In this document: positions 18,616 through 25,721 of the stretch, in pieces
Layout of the letters: each line of letters opens with the position of its first letter
Position numbering within the stretch: the stretch's first letter is position 1
Assembly (NCBI GenBank): GCA_023386155.1
Contig: JAEWKH010000075.1
Location: 1 to 26,782, forward strand
Source: Pseudomonadota bacterium
GTDB lineage: Bacteria > Pseudomonadota > Alphaproteobacteria > Rhizobiales > Beijerinckiaceae
Length of the DNA: 26,782 nucleotides
Reading direction: 5' to 3'
Notes under the pieces: model-generated
The model's input: the letters and a program-made list of their open reading frames with translations, nothing else
What the model was told of the DNA's origin: nothing
Databases searched by the model: none
Translations under genes and position numbers: made by a program

Positions 18616-18631
18616 TTCCACGCAAGTGGAA
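18616..18631. repeat. Small hairpin in the permease-cobW spacer
   Basis: TTCCAC and GTGGAA pair over 6 bp around gcaa. It lies between the stop-codon repeat and the large 20-bp hairpin, forming part of a composite repeat block at 18546-18686. Confidence 0.5.
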
Positions 18632-18640
18632 ACAGATCGA

Positions 18641-18686
18641 GAGCATCGGACCCAAAAGTGGATTGGCACTTTTGGGTCCGATGCTC
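18641..18686. terminator. Large perfect hairpin between convergent genes
   Basis: The arms at 18641-18660 and 18667-18686 are perfect 20-bp reverse complements (starting GAGCATCGGACCC) around the loop gattgg. The plus strand continues cacttttt, a T-run a few bases on. The position between the convergent permease and CobW-type genes suits a bidirectional terminator, although the sequence is also typical of a dispersed intergenic repeat. Confidence 0.75.
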
Positions 18687-18695
18687 CACTTTTTG

Positions 18696-19832
18696 CTAAC
18701 GCCGTAGAGACAGCGGATTATCCGACAACGCCGCCGCATCGGGCTGATCGACGGCGGGGCGGCCGAGGAAGGCGTTCCAGAGCTTCTCCACGGTCTCGCG
18801 CTCCAGATCGTCGACGATGAAGACGATGCGGCTGCGCCGATCCTCGCTCGGCCAGCGCGGCAGCACGGCAGGAACGTGGATCACGTGCTGCACGCCGTGG
18901 ATGACGACCGGGTGCTCCGGATCTTCGGCCAGGGCCACGAGGCCCTTCACGCGCAAGAGCTTCGCGCCCTGTGACGAGCGCAGGAGATCCAGGAACATGT
19001 CGAGCGTGCCCTGGCGGATCGGCTGATCGCTGGTGAGGCAGAAGGCGCGGATGCTCTCGTCGTGCCGGTTCACGTCGTGATGATGATGGTGATGACCGTG
19101 GCCGTGATGGTGGTGGCCGTGCTGGCCAGCATGGCTCTCACGCTCCGCCTCCTCCACGGCCTCCGTCTTCAGCCACTCGGCCACGTCGGCGATCTTGCCG
19201 TCGAGACCGAAGAGGCCGCCCGACACGACTGCCTCGGCCGGAGCATCCGCTTCGAGGAGAGCGGCGCCGGGATTGAGCTGGTGGAGTCTCGCGCGCAGCC
19301 GGGCGATGGTGTCCGGGTCCTGAACGAGATCCGTCTTGGCGATGACGATCCGCTCGGCGACGGCGGCCTGCTTCACGGCTTCGCGGTGCGCGTCCAGGGT
19401 GGCGGAGCCATTGACCGCATCCACCACCGTCACCACGCCTTCGACCGCGTAGCGCATCGAAAGATAGGGGTGGTAGAGCACGGCATGGAGGATCGGCGCC
19501 GGATCGGCCAGGCCGGTGGTCTCGATGATCACGCGCCTGAACGGCAGGATGCGGTCATTGTCGCGCTTGCGCAGGAGATCCTCGAGGGTCGCGATCAGGT
19601 CCCCGCGCACGGTGCAGCAGAGGCAGCCCGCGGAGAGCAGCACCATGCCCTCGTCGACGGTCTCCACCAGCAGGTGATCGAGCCCGATTTCCCCGAACTC
19701 GTTCATGATGACCACCGTGTCCTGCAGCGCCGGGTCCTTCAGAAGCCGGTTGAGCAGCGTCGTTTTCCCGGAACCTAGGAAACCGGTGAGGATGGTGAGC
19801 GGGATCGGGGCAGGAGGGGTCATGGTCGTCAT
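18696..19832 (-). CDS. CobW/COG0523 family GTPase with His-rich loop
   Basis: G3E-family P-loop GTPase of 378 residues, a class of metal chaperones and insertases. Walker A is GFLGSGKTT (17-25), the metal-binding CxCC motif is GCLCC (69-73), switch/Walker B is ETTGLADP (104-111) and the guanine motif appears as AKTD (165-168). Residues 234-257 hold 14 histidines in 24 positions, a likely zinc, nickel or cobalt store. The C-terminal CobW_C domain (about 260-360) follows. Zinc is the most common assignment for His-rich COG0523 members, but no Zur-type site is visible upstream. The ATG is 3 bp past the stop of the DMT transporter gene, so the two are probably translated together. A second Met at codon 4 is an alternative start. 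Confidence 0.92.
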   Translation of the reverse strand: MTTMTPPAPIPLTILTGFLGSGKTTLLNRLLKDPALQDTVVIMNEFGEIGLDHLLVETVDEGMVLLSAGCLCCTVRGDLIATLEDLLRKRDNDRILPFRRVIIETTGLADPAPILHAVLYHPYLSMRYAVEGVVTVVDAVNGSATLDAHREAVKQAAVAERIVIAKTDLVQDPDTIARLRARLHQLNPGAALLEADAPAEAVVSGGLFGLDGKIADVAEWLKTEAVEEAERESHAGQHGHHHHGHGHHHHHHDVNRHDESIRAFCLTSDQPIRQGTLDMFLDLLRSSQGAKLLRVKGLVALAEDPEHPVVIHGVQHVIHVPAVLPRWPSEDRRSRIVFIVDDLERETVEKLWNAFLGRPAVDQPDAAALSDNPLSLRR

Positions 19833-19835
19833 GGT

Positions 19836-20744
19836 TCAATCCGTAACCGGCACCAGGGGGCCGGCCTTCAGGCGTCGCTGTTCCAGCAGAACGTTGGCGA
19901 TGATCGCCGCGAGCACAAGAGCGCCACCGGAGATTTGCAGCGGAGTCAGGGTCTCGTTCAGGATGAGGGCGGAGGCCAGAGCCGCCACCAGCGGCTCGGC
20001 GCAATAGACGATCCCCGCCGCGACGGCCGGAATGCGTCCCAGCGCCAGGAACTGCAGCACGAACCCGCCAATGTAGCCGGCGATCGTCATCGTGACGGCG
20101 AAGGGCGCGAGGGCCAGGATCGACGGCGGCGCGAACTGTCCCGCCGCGAGGCTGATGAGGATCGCGGTGGGCAGGATGACCAGCTGAACCCAGAACACCT
20201 TCGCCACCACGCCCGTCCTGTTGCAGCGCGCCGCGGTGAAGAACTGGATGGCCGTGGTGATGCTGGCCCCGAAGGCGAGGGCCAGGCCCCGCCAGTCGAG
20301 ATCCGAAAAGGCGGGCCCCACCACGAGGCAGACGCCGAGGGTCGCGACCCCGACGACCCCGACGAGAGCCGGCGTCAGCGGCGTCTTCTCCACGAAGGGG
20401 CTCGTGAGGACGATGATGATGGGATAGGTGTAGAACACGACGGCCGCGACCGTCACCGGAATGAAGGCAACGGACGAAAGATAGCAGATGCCCTGAAGGG
20501 CGCTGGAGACGCCGAGGAGGAGGAGCTTTCCCCGTTCCTCGCGCGCCATGGCGAGCGATTGCCGCGTGACCGCCACGGCGATGCCGACCAGCACCAGCAT
20601 CAGGAGGACGCGGTAAACCACGATGGCCGAGCCGCTGGCCCCCGCGAAGGAGGCCAGGCGCGCATAGACGATGTTGAATCCGTAGAGGCTGGCTGACGCG
20701 AGGGCGAAGATCAGGCCATTGGCGGGAGAGGAGGAGTGGGTCAT
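19836..20744 (-). CDS. EamA/DMT family transporter
   Basis: Inner-membrane drug/metabolite transporter of 302 residues with two EamA repeats (about 10-140 and 150-285) and roughly ten hydrophobic helices. The substrate is unknown; relatives export amino acids, nucleotide precursors or toxic compounds. ATG 20744 (MTHSSSPANG) places the first helix at the usual distance; a GTG at 20771 would add nine residues. Neither has a convincing ribosome binding site. The CobW-type gene starts 3 bp downstream, so this gene leads a two-gene operon, and a metal or metal-chelate link between the two products is possible but unproven. Confidence 0.88.
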   Translation of the reverse strand: MTHSSSPANGLIFALASASLYGFNIVYARLASFAGASGSAIVVYRVLLMLVLVGIAVAVTRQSLAMAREERGKLLLLGVSSALQGICYLSSVAFIPVTVAAVVFYTYPIIIVLTSPFVEKTPLTPALVGVVGVATLGVCLVVGPAFSDLDWRGLALAFGASITTAIQFFTAARCNRTGVVAKVFWVQLVILPTAILISLAAGQFAPPSILALAPFAVTMTIAGYIGGFVLQFLALGRIPAVAAGIVYCAEPLVAALASALILNETLTPLQISGGALVLAAIIANVLLEQRRLKAGPLVPVTD

Positions 20745-20811
20745 TCGTGCATTGTGCTTTGGTACCCGCACCGTTCGCGCGGATCAGCCGCAAAAGCAAG
20801 GGAGCAAGCAA

Positions 20812-20836
20812 AACGCCCGGTCGGTGACCGGGCGTT
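20812..20836 (-). terminator. Intrinsic terminator of the carboxypeptidase gene
   Basis: Two 11-bp arms (20812-20822 and 20826-20836, AACGCCCGGTC and its complement) pair perfectly around a three-base loop. Read on the minus strand the stem runs into TTTTGCTTGC. It lies 24 bp beyond the D,D-carboxypeptidase stop. Confidence 0.85.
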
Positions 20837-20860
20837 GCGGAAGATGTGCCGTCTCGCCGA

Positions 20861-22261
20861 TCAGTTCGCGACGGATTTGGGCTTCCCCGCGGCATCGGCC
20901 TTCTGCGGGGTCTTTGCCTTCGTGTCGGCCGGGGTCTTGGCCGCAGGCTTGGACGAGCCGGTCACCGGCTTGACGGCAACGCTGTCGCGGGACTGCTCCT
21001 TGCCCTTGGCCGTGGCTTTCACGGGCTCCTTGCCGCCCGTCTTCTTGTCGTCCGATGCCTTCGTATCGGCTTCCTTGGAATCGGCCTCCTTGGCCGGCTT
21101 CTTCTGGGTCGCGGTGGCTTTCTTGGTCTTCGCCTTGCGGGCCTGCTCGGCGGCCTCTTCCGCGGCCGCCTGGGCGGCGAGCTCGGCCTCGGAAGGAGGA
21201 TTCAACCCGATCCAGACGCGCTCCGGCTGAACGGCGGTCCGGGGTCCGAGTACGGTGCGCACCGGTTTCTCGCCCGTGTTTCCGGCAAAGGCCATCACCT
21301 CGGAGGAGAAGAGGTTGGGGATGTTGCTGTCGGTCTCTGCAACGACCGGCGTGTCCTCTTCCTGCGGCATCGGTCCGCGCCGGTCGCAGATGACCGGGCG
21401 CATGTCCGGCGGCGTGGTGTTGGTCGAGGCAGGGAGCGCGGCGAGTTCCGGATTGGTGAAGTTCACCTTGCTGCTGAAGCCGCGGTCGAACAGCTCGGCG
21501 GCCTTGATCGTGCGCTCATTGGCTGAGGGCGCGCCGAGCACGACCGTGATCAGGTGGCGGCCGTTGCGCGTGGCGCTCGCCACCACGTTGAAGCCGGCCG
21601 AGCAGATGAAGCCGGTCTTCATGCCGTCGGCCCCGGGATAGCGTCCGATCAGGCCGTTCGTGTTGCGCATGATGCGCCGCCCGAACTGGACTGCCCCGAT
21701 ATCGAACAGATCCTTATGGTCGGGAAATTCCTGCAGCAGCGCACGGGCCAGGATCGCCATGTCGCGGGCCGTGGTCTGGTTGCGCTCGTCCGGGAGGCCG
21801 TGCGGGTTCACGAAATGGCTGCTGACCATGCCGAGGCGCTGGGCATGGGTGTTCATCAACTCGGCGAAGCCGTCGATCGACCCGCCGATATTCTCGGCGA
21901 TGGTCGCGGCGACGTCGTTCGCCGACTTCACCATCATGATCTTGAGGGCATTGTCGAGACGGATCGCCGTGCCGGGCTTGAAGCCCATCTTGGACGGGGG
22001 CAGGGCAGCGGCGCCTTCGGTGACCGTGAGGAGCGTCTCCATGCTCATCTGGCCCGAGCGCACCTTGTCGAGGGCCACATAGGCGGTCATCAGCTTGGTG
22101 ATCGAAGCCGGGAACCAGGGATCGGTCGCGCGCTCCGCGTGCAGGACACGGCCGGATTCGAGCTCGACGACCAGAGCAGGACCGCCGGCGGCCAGAGCCG
22201 GCCCGCTCAGGAGAGCGGCAAGGGCAAAGGCTGTCGCGCGGAGGGCTCGGCTAACGTTCAT
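20861..22261 (-). CDS. D-alanyl-D-alanine carboxypeptidase (class A low-molecular-weight PBP)
   Basis: Periplasmic enzyme that removes the terminal D-Ala from peptidoglycan pentapeptides. The 466-residue precursor has a signal peptide ending near A24 (GPALA). The serine peptidase S11 domain (about 25-270) shows the three active-site motifs: S53-ITK56, S113-A-N115 and K215-T-G217. After about residue 365 comes a roughly 100-residue tail very rich in Lys, Ala, Thr, Glu and Asp with local repeats (KEADSKEADTK), without the amphipathic C-terminal anchor of E. coli PBP5. The ATG at 22261 has AAGGAG nine bases upstream; an ATG nine codons earlier is less good. It is a single-gene unit closed by a strong terminator. 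Confidence 0.93.
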   Translation of the reverse strand: MNVSRALRATAFALAALLSGPALAAGGPALVVELESGRVLHAERATDPWFPASITKLMTAYVALDKVRSGQMSMETLLTVTEGAAALPPSKMGFKPGTAIRLDNALKIMMVKSANDVAATIAENIGGSIDGFAELMNTHAQRLGMVSSHFVNPHGLPDERNQTTARDMAILARALLQEFPDHKDLFDIGAVQFGRRIMRNTNGLIGRYPGADGMKTGFICSAGFNVVASATRNGRHLITVVLGAPSANERTIKAAELFDRGFSSKVNFTNPELAALPASTNTTPPDMRPVICDRRGPMPQEEDTPVVAETDSNIPNLFSSEVMAFAGNTGEKPVRTVLGPRTAVQPERVWIGLNPPSEAELAAQAAAEEAAEQARKAKTKKATATQKKPAKEADSKEADTKASDDKKTGGKEPVKATAKGKEQSRDSVAVKPVTGSSKPAAKTPADTKAKTPQKADAAGKPKSVAN

Positions 22262-22451
22262 GCGGAACGACTCCTTGGCTTCGTTCAACGATAGGAGAGG
22301 ATATCGATCAAGCCCCGCCTGTCAGCTGGGCCAGTTTTAGTCCCAAACCTAGACCTTGGCTAGGCTGGGCGGTTTTTGGTTGTTTATACGGCCCTTCTTA
22401 ACGAAATCCGTGGCAATAGAGTGGCAAGAGCGGCCCGGTTTGAAGATCGAT

Positions 22452-23354
22452 ATGACAACATCCCTTCTCTGGATTCCAGTGACCCTGGCGGCGGCCGCCG
22501 CGCAGACCGGCCGTAACGCCACCCAGCGGCGCCTGACCGAAACGATCGGAACCGTGGGGGCGACCCAGGTCCGCTTCCTCTACGGCTTTCCCTTCGCGCT
22601 CCTGGCCCTGCTCGGGATGAACCTCGTGACCGGAGAGCTTGTTCCAGGGCCCAACGCGACCTTTCTGGCCTATGCCCTCACCGGCGCCGTCACCCAGATT
22701 CTCGCCACGGCCCTCATGCTCGCGGCCATGCGGGAGCGCGCCTTCTCGGTGGTCACGGCCTATACCAAGACCGAGCCCGTCCAGGTGGCGCTGTTCGGGC
22801 TGGTGCTCCTGGGCGACCATCTGTCACCCGTCATGGGGCTGGCCATCGTGGTTGCGACGTCCGGGGTTCTGCTCATGTCCGTGAAGCCGGGCATGAGCCT
22901 GACCTCATCGGGGCTGAAGCCCATCCTTTTCGGCCTCGCTTCGGGGGCATTCTTCGCCCTGGCGGCCATCGGCTTCCGCGGCGCCATCCTGTCGCTCGAC
23001 GAGGGCTCCCCCCTGATCCGCGCCTCCACGACCCTGGTCTGGGGACTGGGCCTGCAAACGGCCATTCTGCTTGTCTGGCTCGGCCTGTTCGACCGCAGGG
23101 CCCTGGTGGCGAGCTTCAAGGCGTGGCGCCCATCCCTGGGGGCCGGCTTTCTCGGGGCGCTGGCATCCCAGTTCTGGTTCATCGGCTTCGCGCTCACGAC
23201 AGCCGCGAACGTGCGCACCCTCGCCCTGGTCGAGGTCCTGATGGCGCAGGCGGTGTCTCACCGCTTCCTGGCGCAGGCGACGACCCGGCGGGAGCTGGCC
23301 GGCATGCTCCTGATCCTCGCCGGGGTCGGATTGCTGCTTATGGCGCAACGTTAA
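22452..23354 (+). CDS. EamA/DMT family transporter
   Basis: Second DMT-type membrane transporter, 300 residues, with about ten hydrophobic helices in two EamA repeats. It is not closely similar by eye to the one at 19836. Distinctive stretches are AAAAAQTGRNATQRRL near the start and TAYTKTEPVQVALFGLVLLGD at the end of the first repeat. The substrate is unknown. ATG 22452 fits the family N-terminus; an ATG at 22356 in frame would add 32 residues that look unlike a membrane protein start. The ribosome binding site is weak (gaag). It is divergent from the carboxypeptidase gene, with 190 bp between the starts. Confidence 0.87.
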   Translation: MTTSLLWIPVTLAAAAAQTGRNATQRRLTETIGTVGATQVRFLYGFPFALLALLGMNLVTGELVPGPNATFLAYALTGAVTQILATALMLAAMRERAFSVVTAYTKTEPVQVALFGLVLLGDHLSPVMGLAIVVATSGVLLMSVKPGMSLTSSGLKPILFGLASGAFFALAAIGFRGAILSLDEGSPLIRASTTLVWGLGLQTAILLVWLGLFDRRALVASFKAWRPSLGAGFLGALASQFWFIGFALTTAANVRTLALVEVLMAQAVSHRFLAQATTRRELAGMLLILAGVGLLLMAQR

Positions 23355-23355
23355 C

Positions 23356-23393
23356 TTGTCGCTGCGGCACGCGCATGATAACAAACAATGTTA
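23356..23393 (+). promoter_or_regulatory. Possible promoter and operator of the oxygenase gene
   Basis: TTGTCG (23356-23361), 17 bp, then TAACAA (23379-23384) is a moderate sigma-70-like match. An overlapping 15-bp inverted repeat TAACA-N5-TGTTA (23379-23393) lies in the most AT-rich patch of the neighbourhood and has the T-N11-A form used by LysR-type regulators. Both assignments are tentative. Confidence 0.3.
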
Positions 23394-23427
23394 CATTTAT
23401 GTATCAACGTGTCCGGAACCGCTTTTC

Positions 23428-24588
23428 ATGACCGATGTCGCTGCTCCCGCTGCCCAGATGGTACAACCCGCTTACCGCATCCTCCAGGTCGGTGATCCGG
23501 TTCCCTGGTTCAAGCAGAACTCGTCCAGCAATCCACAGTACAGCTTCGATACGGCCGCCGGGCGCTACATCGTCCTGTGCTTCTACGGCACTGGATCCGA
23601 CGAGACCGGGCGCGCGACCCTGGCTTCGTTCCAGGATGAGCATCGCGCCCTGTTCGACGACGACAAGATCGCGCTCTTCGGCGTCAGCGTCGATCCTTCG
23701 GACGAGTCGGACGGGCGGGCGAGGCAGATCATCCCCGGCATCCGTCATTTCTGGGACCTCGACGGCTCTGTCGGGCGCCTCTACGGCGCGCTCCCGCGCA
23801 ATGCAACGCCGGGCCAGTCGCAGATCCCGATCCGCCGCTTCTGGATGGTGCTCAATCCGACCTTGCGGGTGCGCGCCGTCTTTCCGTTCGAAGCTGACGG
23901 CAGTGACCGTGAGAAGGTCATGTCCTACCTGCGAGCCCTGCCGCCGGTGAGTCAGTTCGCCGGTTTCGAGATCCCGGCTCCGGTGCTGGTCATTCCGGAC
24001 GTGTTCGAGCCGGAGTTCTGCCGGCACCTGATCGGTCTCTACGAACGGCATGGAGGCGAGGAATCGGGCTTCATGCGCGAGGTCGACGGAAAGACCGTCG
24101 CGGCGCACGATCCGAACCACAAGCGGCGCAAGGATTACACAATCACGGACGCGAATCTCATCAAGCAGGTGCAGCACCGGATCATCCGCCGCATCAACCC
24201 TGAGATCGAGCGGGTGCATTTCTTCAAGCCCTCGCGCATGGAGCGCTACATCGTCTCCTGCTACGCGGCGGAGGATGGCGGCCATTTCCGGGCGCACCGG
24301 GACAACACGACGAGCGGCACGGCCCATCGCCGCTTCGCGGTCTCCATCAATCTCAATGGCGATTTCGAGGGCGGCGAGGTCAGCTTCCCGGAATACGGGC
24401 CGCGCAGCTACAAGGCTCCCCCCGGCGGCGCCGTGGTGTTCTCCTGTCCGCTGCTCCACGCGGTGTCGCGCGTCACGAAGGGCCGCCGCTTCGCCTTCCT
24501 GCCCTTCCTCTACGACGAGGAGGCCGCCAGGATCCGCGAGGCGAACAACGCGCATCTCGGCGACGGCGTGGGGGCCTACAAGGCTTGA
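23428..24588 (+). CDS. Peroxiredoxin-like domain fused to 2OG-Fe(II) oxygenase
   Basis: A 386-residue two-domain protein. Residues about 15-170 look like an AhpC/TSA thioredoxin fold (GDPVPWF; GRYIVLCFYGTGSDETG; ALFGVSVDPSDES; FWDLDGSVGRLYGA; RFWMVLNP). The place of the peroxidatic cysteine reads GTGSDETG with no Cys; C51 lies just before it. Residues about 180-365 are a prolyl 4-hydroxylase-like 2-oxoglutarate/iron oxygenase: H290 and D292 in HFRAHRDN, distal H344 in LLHAVSRV, and R354 as the probable 2OG-carboxylate ligand. The substrate is unknown. ATG 23428 gives the natural start; an upstream in-frame ATG would cross a likely promoter. The 3' end overlaps the convergent Nudix gene by 13 bp. 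No signal peptide is seen. Confidence 0.85.
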   Translation: MTDVAAPAAQMVQPAYRILQVGDPVPWFKQNSSSNPQYSFDTAAGRYIVLCFYGTGSDETGRATLASFQDEHRALFDDDKIALFGVSVDPSDESDGRARQIIPGIRHFWDLDGSVGRLYGALPRNATPGQSQIPIRRFWMVLNPTLRVRAVFPFEADGSDREKVMSYLRALPPVSQFAGFEIPAPVLVIPDVFEPEFCRHLIGLYERHGGEESGFMREVDGKTVAAHDPNHKRRKDYTITDANLIKQVQHRIIRRINPEIERVHFFKPSRMERYIVSCYAAEDGGHFRAHRDNTTSGTAHRRFAVSINLNGDFEGGEVSFPEYGPRSYKAPPGGAVVFSCPLLHAVSRVTKGRRFAFLPFLYDEEAARIREANNAHLGDGVGAYKA

Positions 24589-24986
24589 ACGCGGTCGTTC
24601 CGTGAAAGCGCGAGGGGCAGGACGGTGTCCCGCGTGAGCTGGGCGAGGTTCCTGGTGCCCGGATCCCTTGGATCGACCCAGGCATATTCCTCGATCTCGG
24701 CCCGGCAGGCGACATCTCCCTCCAGGCTGGCCGCATAGATTGCGGCCCGCACCTGTTGTCCCGGTTCGTTCGCTGCCGGAGCCTCGAAGGTACCGAGTTT
24801 TTCCGCGGTTCCGGGAACGATGCTGCAGCCGAGCTCCTCGTGCAGTTCCCGTGCCAGGGCATCCAGGTCGCTCTCCCCCGGCTCGCGCTTGCCGCCGGGC
24901 TGCAGGAAACACGTCGTTCCGCGCTTGCGGACGAGCAGAACATGGCCACGCTCGTCGCGGATGAGAGCCGTGACGATCTCGATCAT
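24576..24986 (-). CDS. Nudix hydrolase
   Basis: A 136-residue hydrolase of nucleoside diphosphates linked to another moiety. The Nudix box is complete from G32 to C54: GX5E ends at E38, and R46-E47-L-H-E50-E51-L-G follows, giving the metal-binding glutamates. Substrate preference cannot be read; the small size and MIEIVTALIRDERGHVLLV start resemble MutT-like or ADP-ribose-type enzymes. The ATG overlaps the stop of the LOG-family gene (ATGA), so the two are translationally coupled. The last 13 bp overlap the end of the convergent oxygenase gene. It lies in a longer open frame, but only the start at 24986 fits both the fold and the overlap. Confidence 0.9.
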   Translation of the reverse strand: MIEIVTALIRDERGHVLLVRKRGTTCFLQPGGKREPGESDLDALARELHEELGCSIVPGTAEKLGTFEAPAANEPGQQVRAAIYAASLEGDVACRAEIEEYAWVDPRDPGTRNLAQLTRDTVLPLALSRNDRVQAL

Positions 24987-25561
24987 CGCTCGCCCGCCTT
25001 GATCCACTTGTCGACCTTCGGCGGCTCGTAGGCACGGACGGCCTCGATGAGAGCCGCCGGCTCGTTCTCGACGATCAGCATGGAGCGGTGGATCGGCTTC
25101 ACGAAGCCGCGTGCGACCACGTCGTCCAGGAAATCCGTGAGCTTGTCGTAAAAGCCGTCGGCATTCAGGAGCGCGCAGGGCTTGCGATGATAGCCGAGCT
25201 GCGCCCAGGTCCAGACCTCGAACAGTTCCTCGAAGGTTCCGAGGCCGCCGGGCAGGGCGATGAAGCCGTCCGAGAGTTCGGCCATCAGGGCCTTGCGCTC
25301 GTGCATGGAGCCCACCACCCGAAGGTCGCTCAATCCGCGATGGGCGATCTCCTTGTCCACCAGGGATTGCGGCATGACCCCGATCACGCGGCCGCCGCTC
25401 CCGAGGGCGGCATCCGCCACGGCCCCCATGAGGCCCACGGAGGCGCCGCCATAGACCAGATCGATCCCCTGGGCCGCCATGGTTTCGCCGAGCGACCGCG
25501 CCGTCTCGATGTAGATGGGATCCTGGCCGCTGCTGGACCCGCAGAAGACACACAGGCGCAT
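24983..25561 (-). CDS. LOG family nucleotide phosphoribohydrolase (TIGR00730)
   Basis: A 192-residue Rossmann-fold protein of the Lonely Guy family, which splits 5'-monophosphates such as AMP or cytokinin riboside monophosphate into base and ribose 5-phosphate. The family motifs are present: VYGGASVGLMG (36-46) and PGGLGTFEE (104-112), with E111 and E112 forming the acidic end of PGGxGTxxE. It was once annotated as lysine decarboxylase, which is not supported. The start at 25561 gives the usual MRLCVFCGSS; the frame stays open upstream but those residues look non-coding. It leads a two-gene operon with the Nudix hydrolase, which could supply monophosphates for it. It is divergent from the thiolase gene. 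Confidence 0.92.
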   Translation of the reverse strand: MRLCVFCGSSSGQDPIYIETARSLGETMAAQGIDLVYGGASVGLMGAVADAALGSGGRVIGVMPQSLVDKEIAHRGLSDLRVVGSMHERKALMAELSDGFIALPGGLGTFEELFEVWTWAQLGYHRKPCALLNADGFYDKLTDFLDDVVARGFVKPIHRSMLIVENEPAALIEAVRAYEPPKVDKWIKAGER

Positions 25562-25721
25562 GGAGAATTGTCCCTCGTGATTCGCGTCATGCACCGATGA
25601 ACGACAGGACGGGACCAAGCTCAAGACCTGGATGCAGGGCTGGGCATCGATCGCGCGGCTTGCTGAAAGGGCCAAAGAGGGCCACCTTGTCACCAACAAG
25701 ACAATCCTCGAGGAGACATCC
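25562..25721. promoter_or_regulatory. Divergent spacer between the LOG-family and thiolase genes
   Basis: This 160-bp non-coding region carries both promoters, though none can be fixed by eye. A short inverted repeat, CTTGT-N5-ACAAG at 25686-25700, lies just upstream of the thiolase ribosome binding site (AGGAG, 25711-25715) and is a possible operator. Confidence 0.35.

Noticed and set aside
24983..25561. Lysine decarboxylase
   Set aside because: This is an old misannotation of the LOG family; PGGxGTxxE marks a phosphoribohydrolase, and there is no PLP-binding lysine motif.
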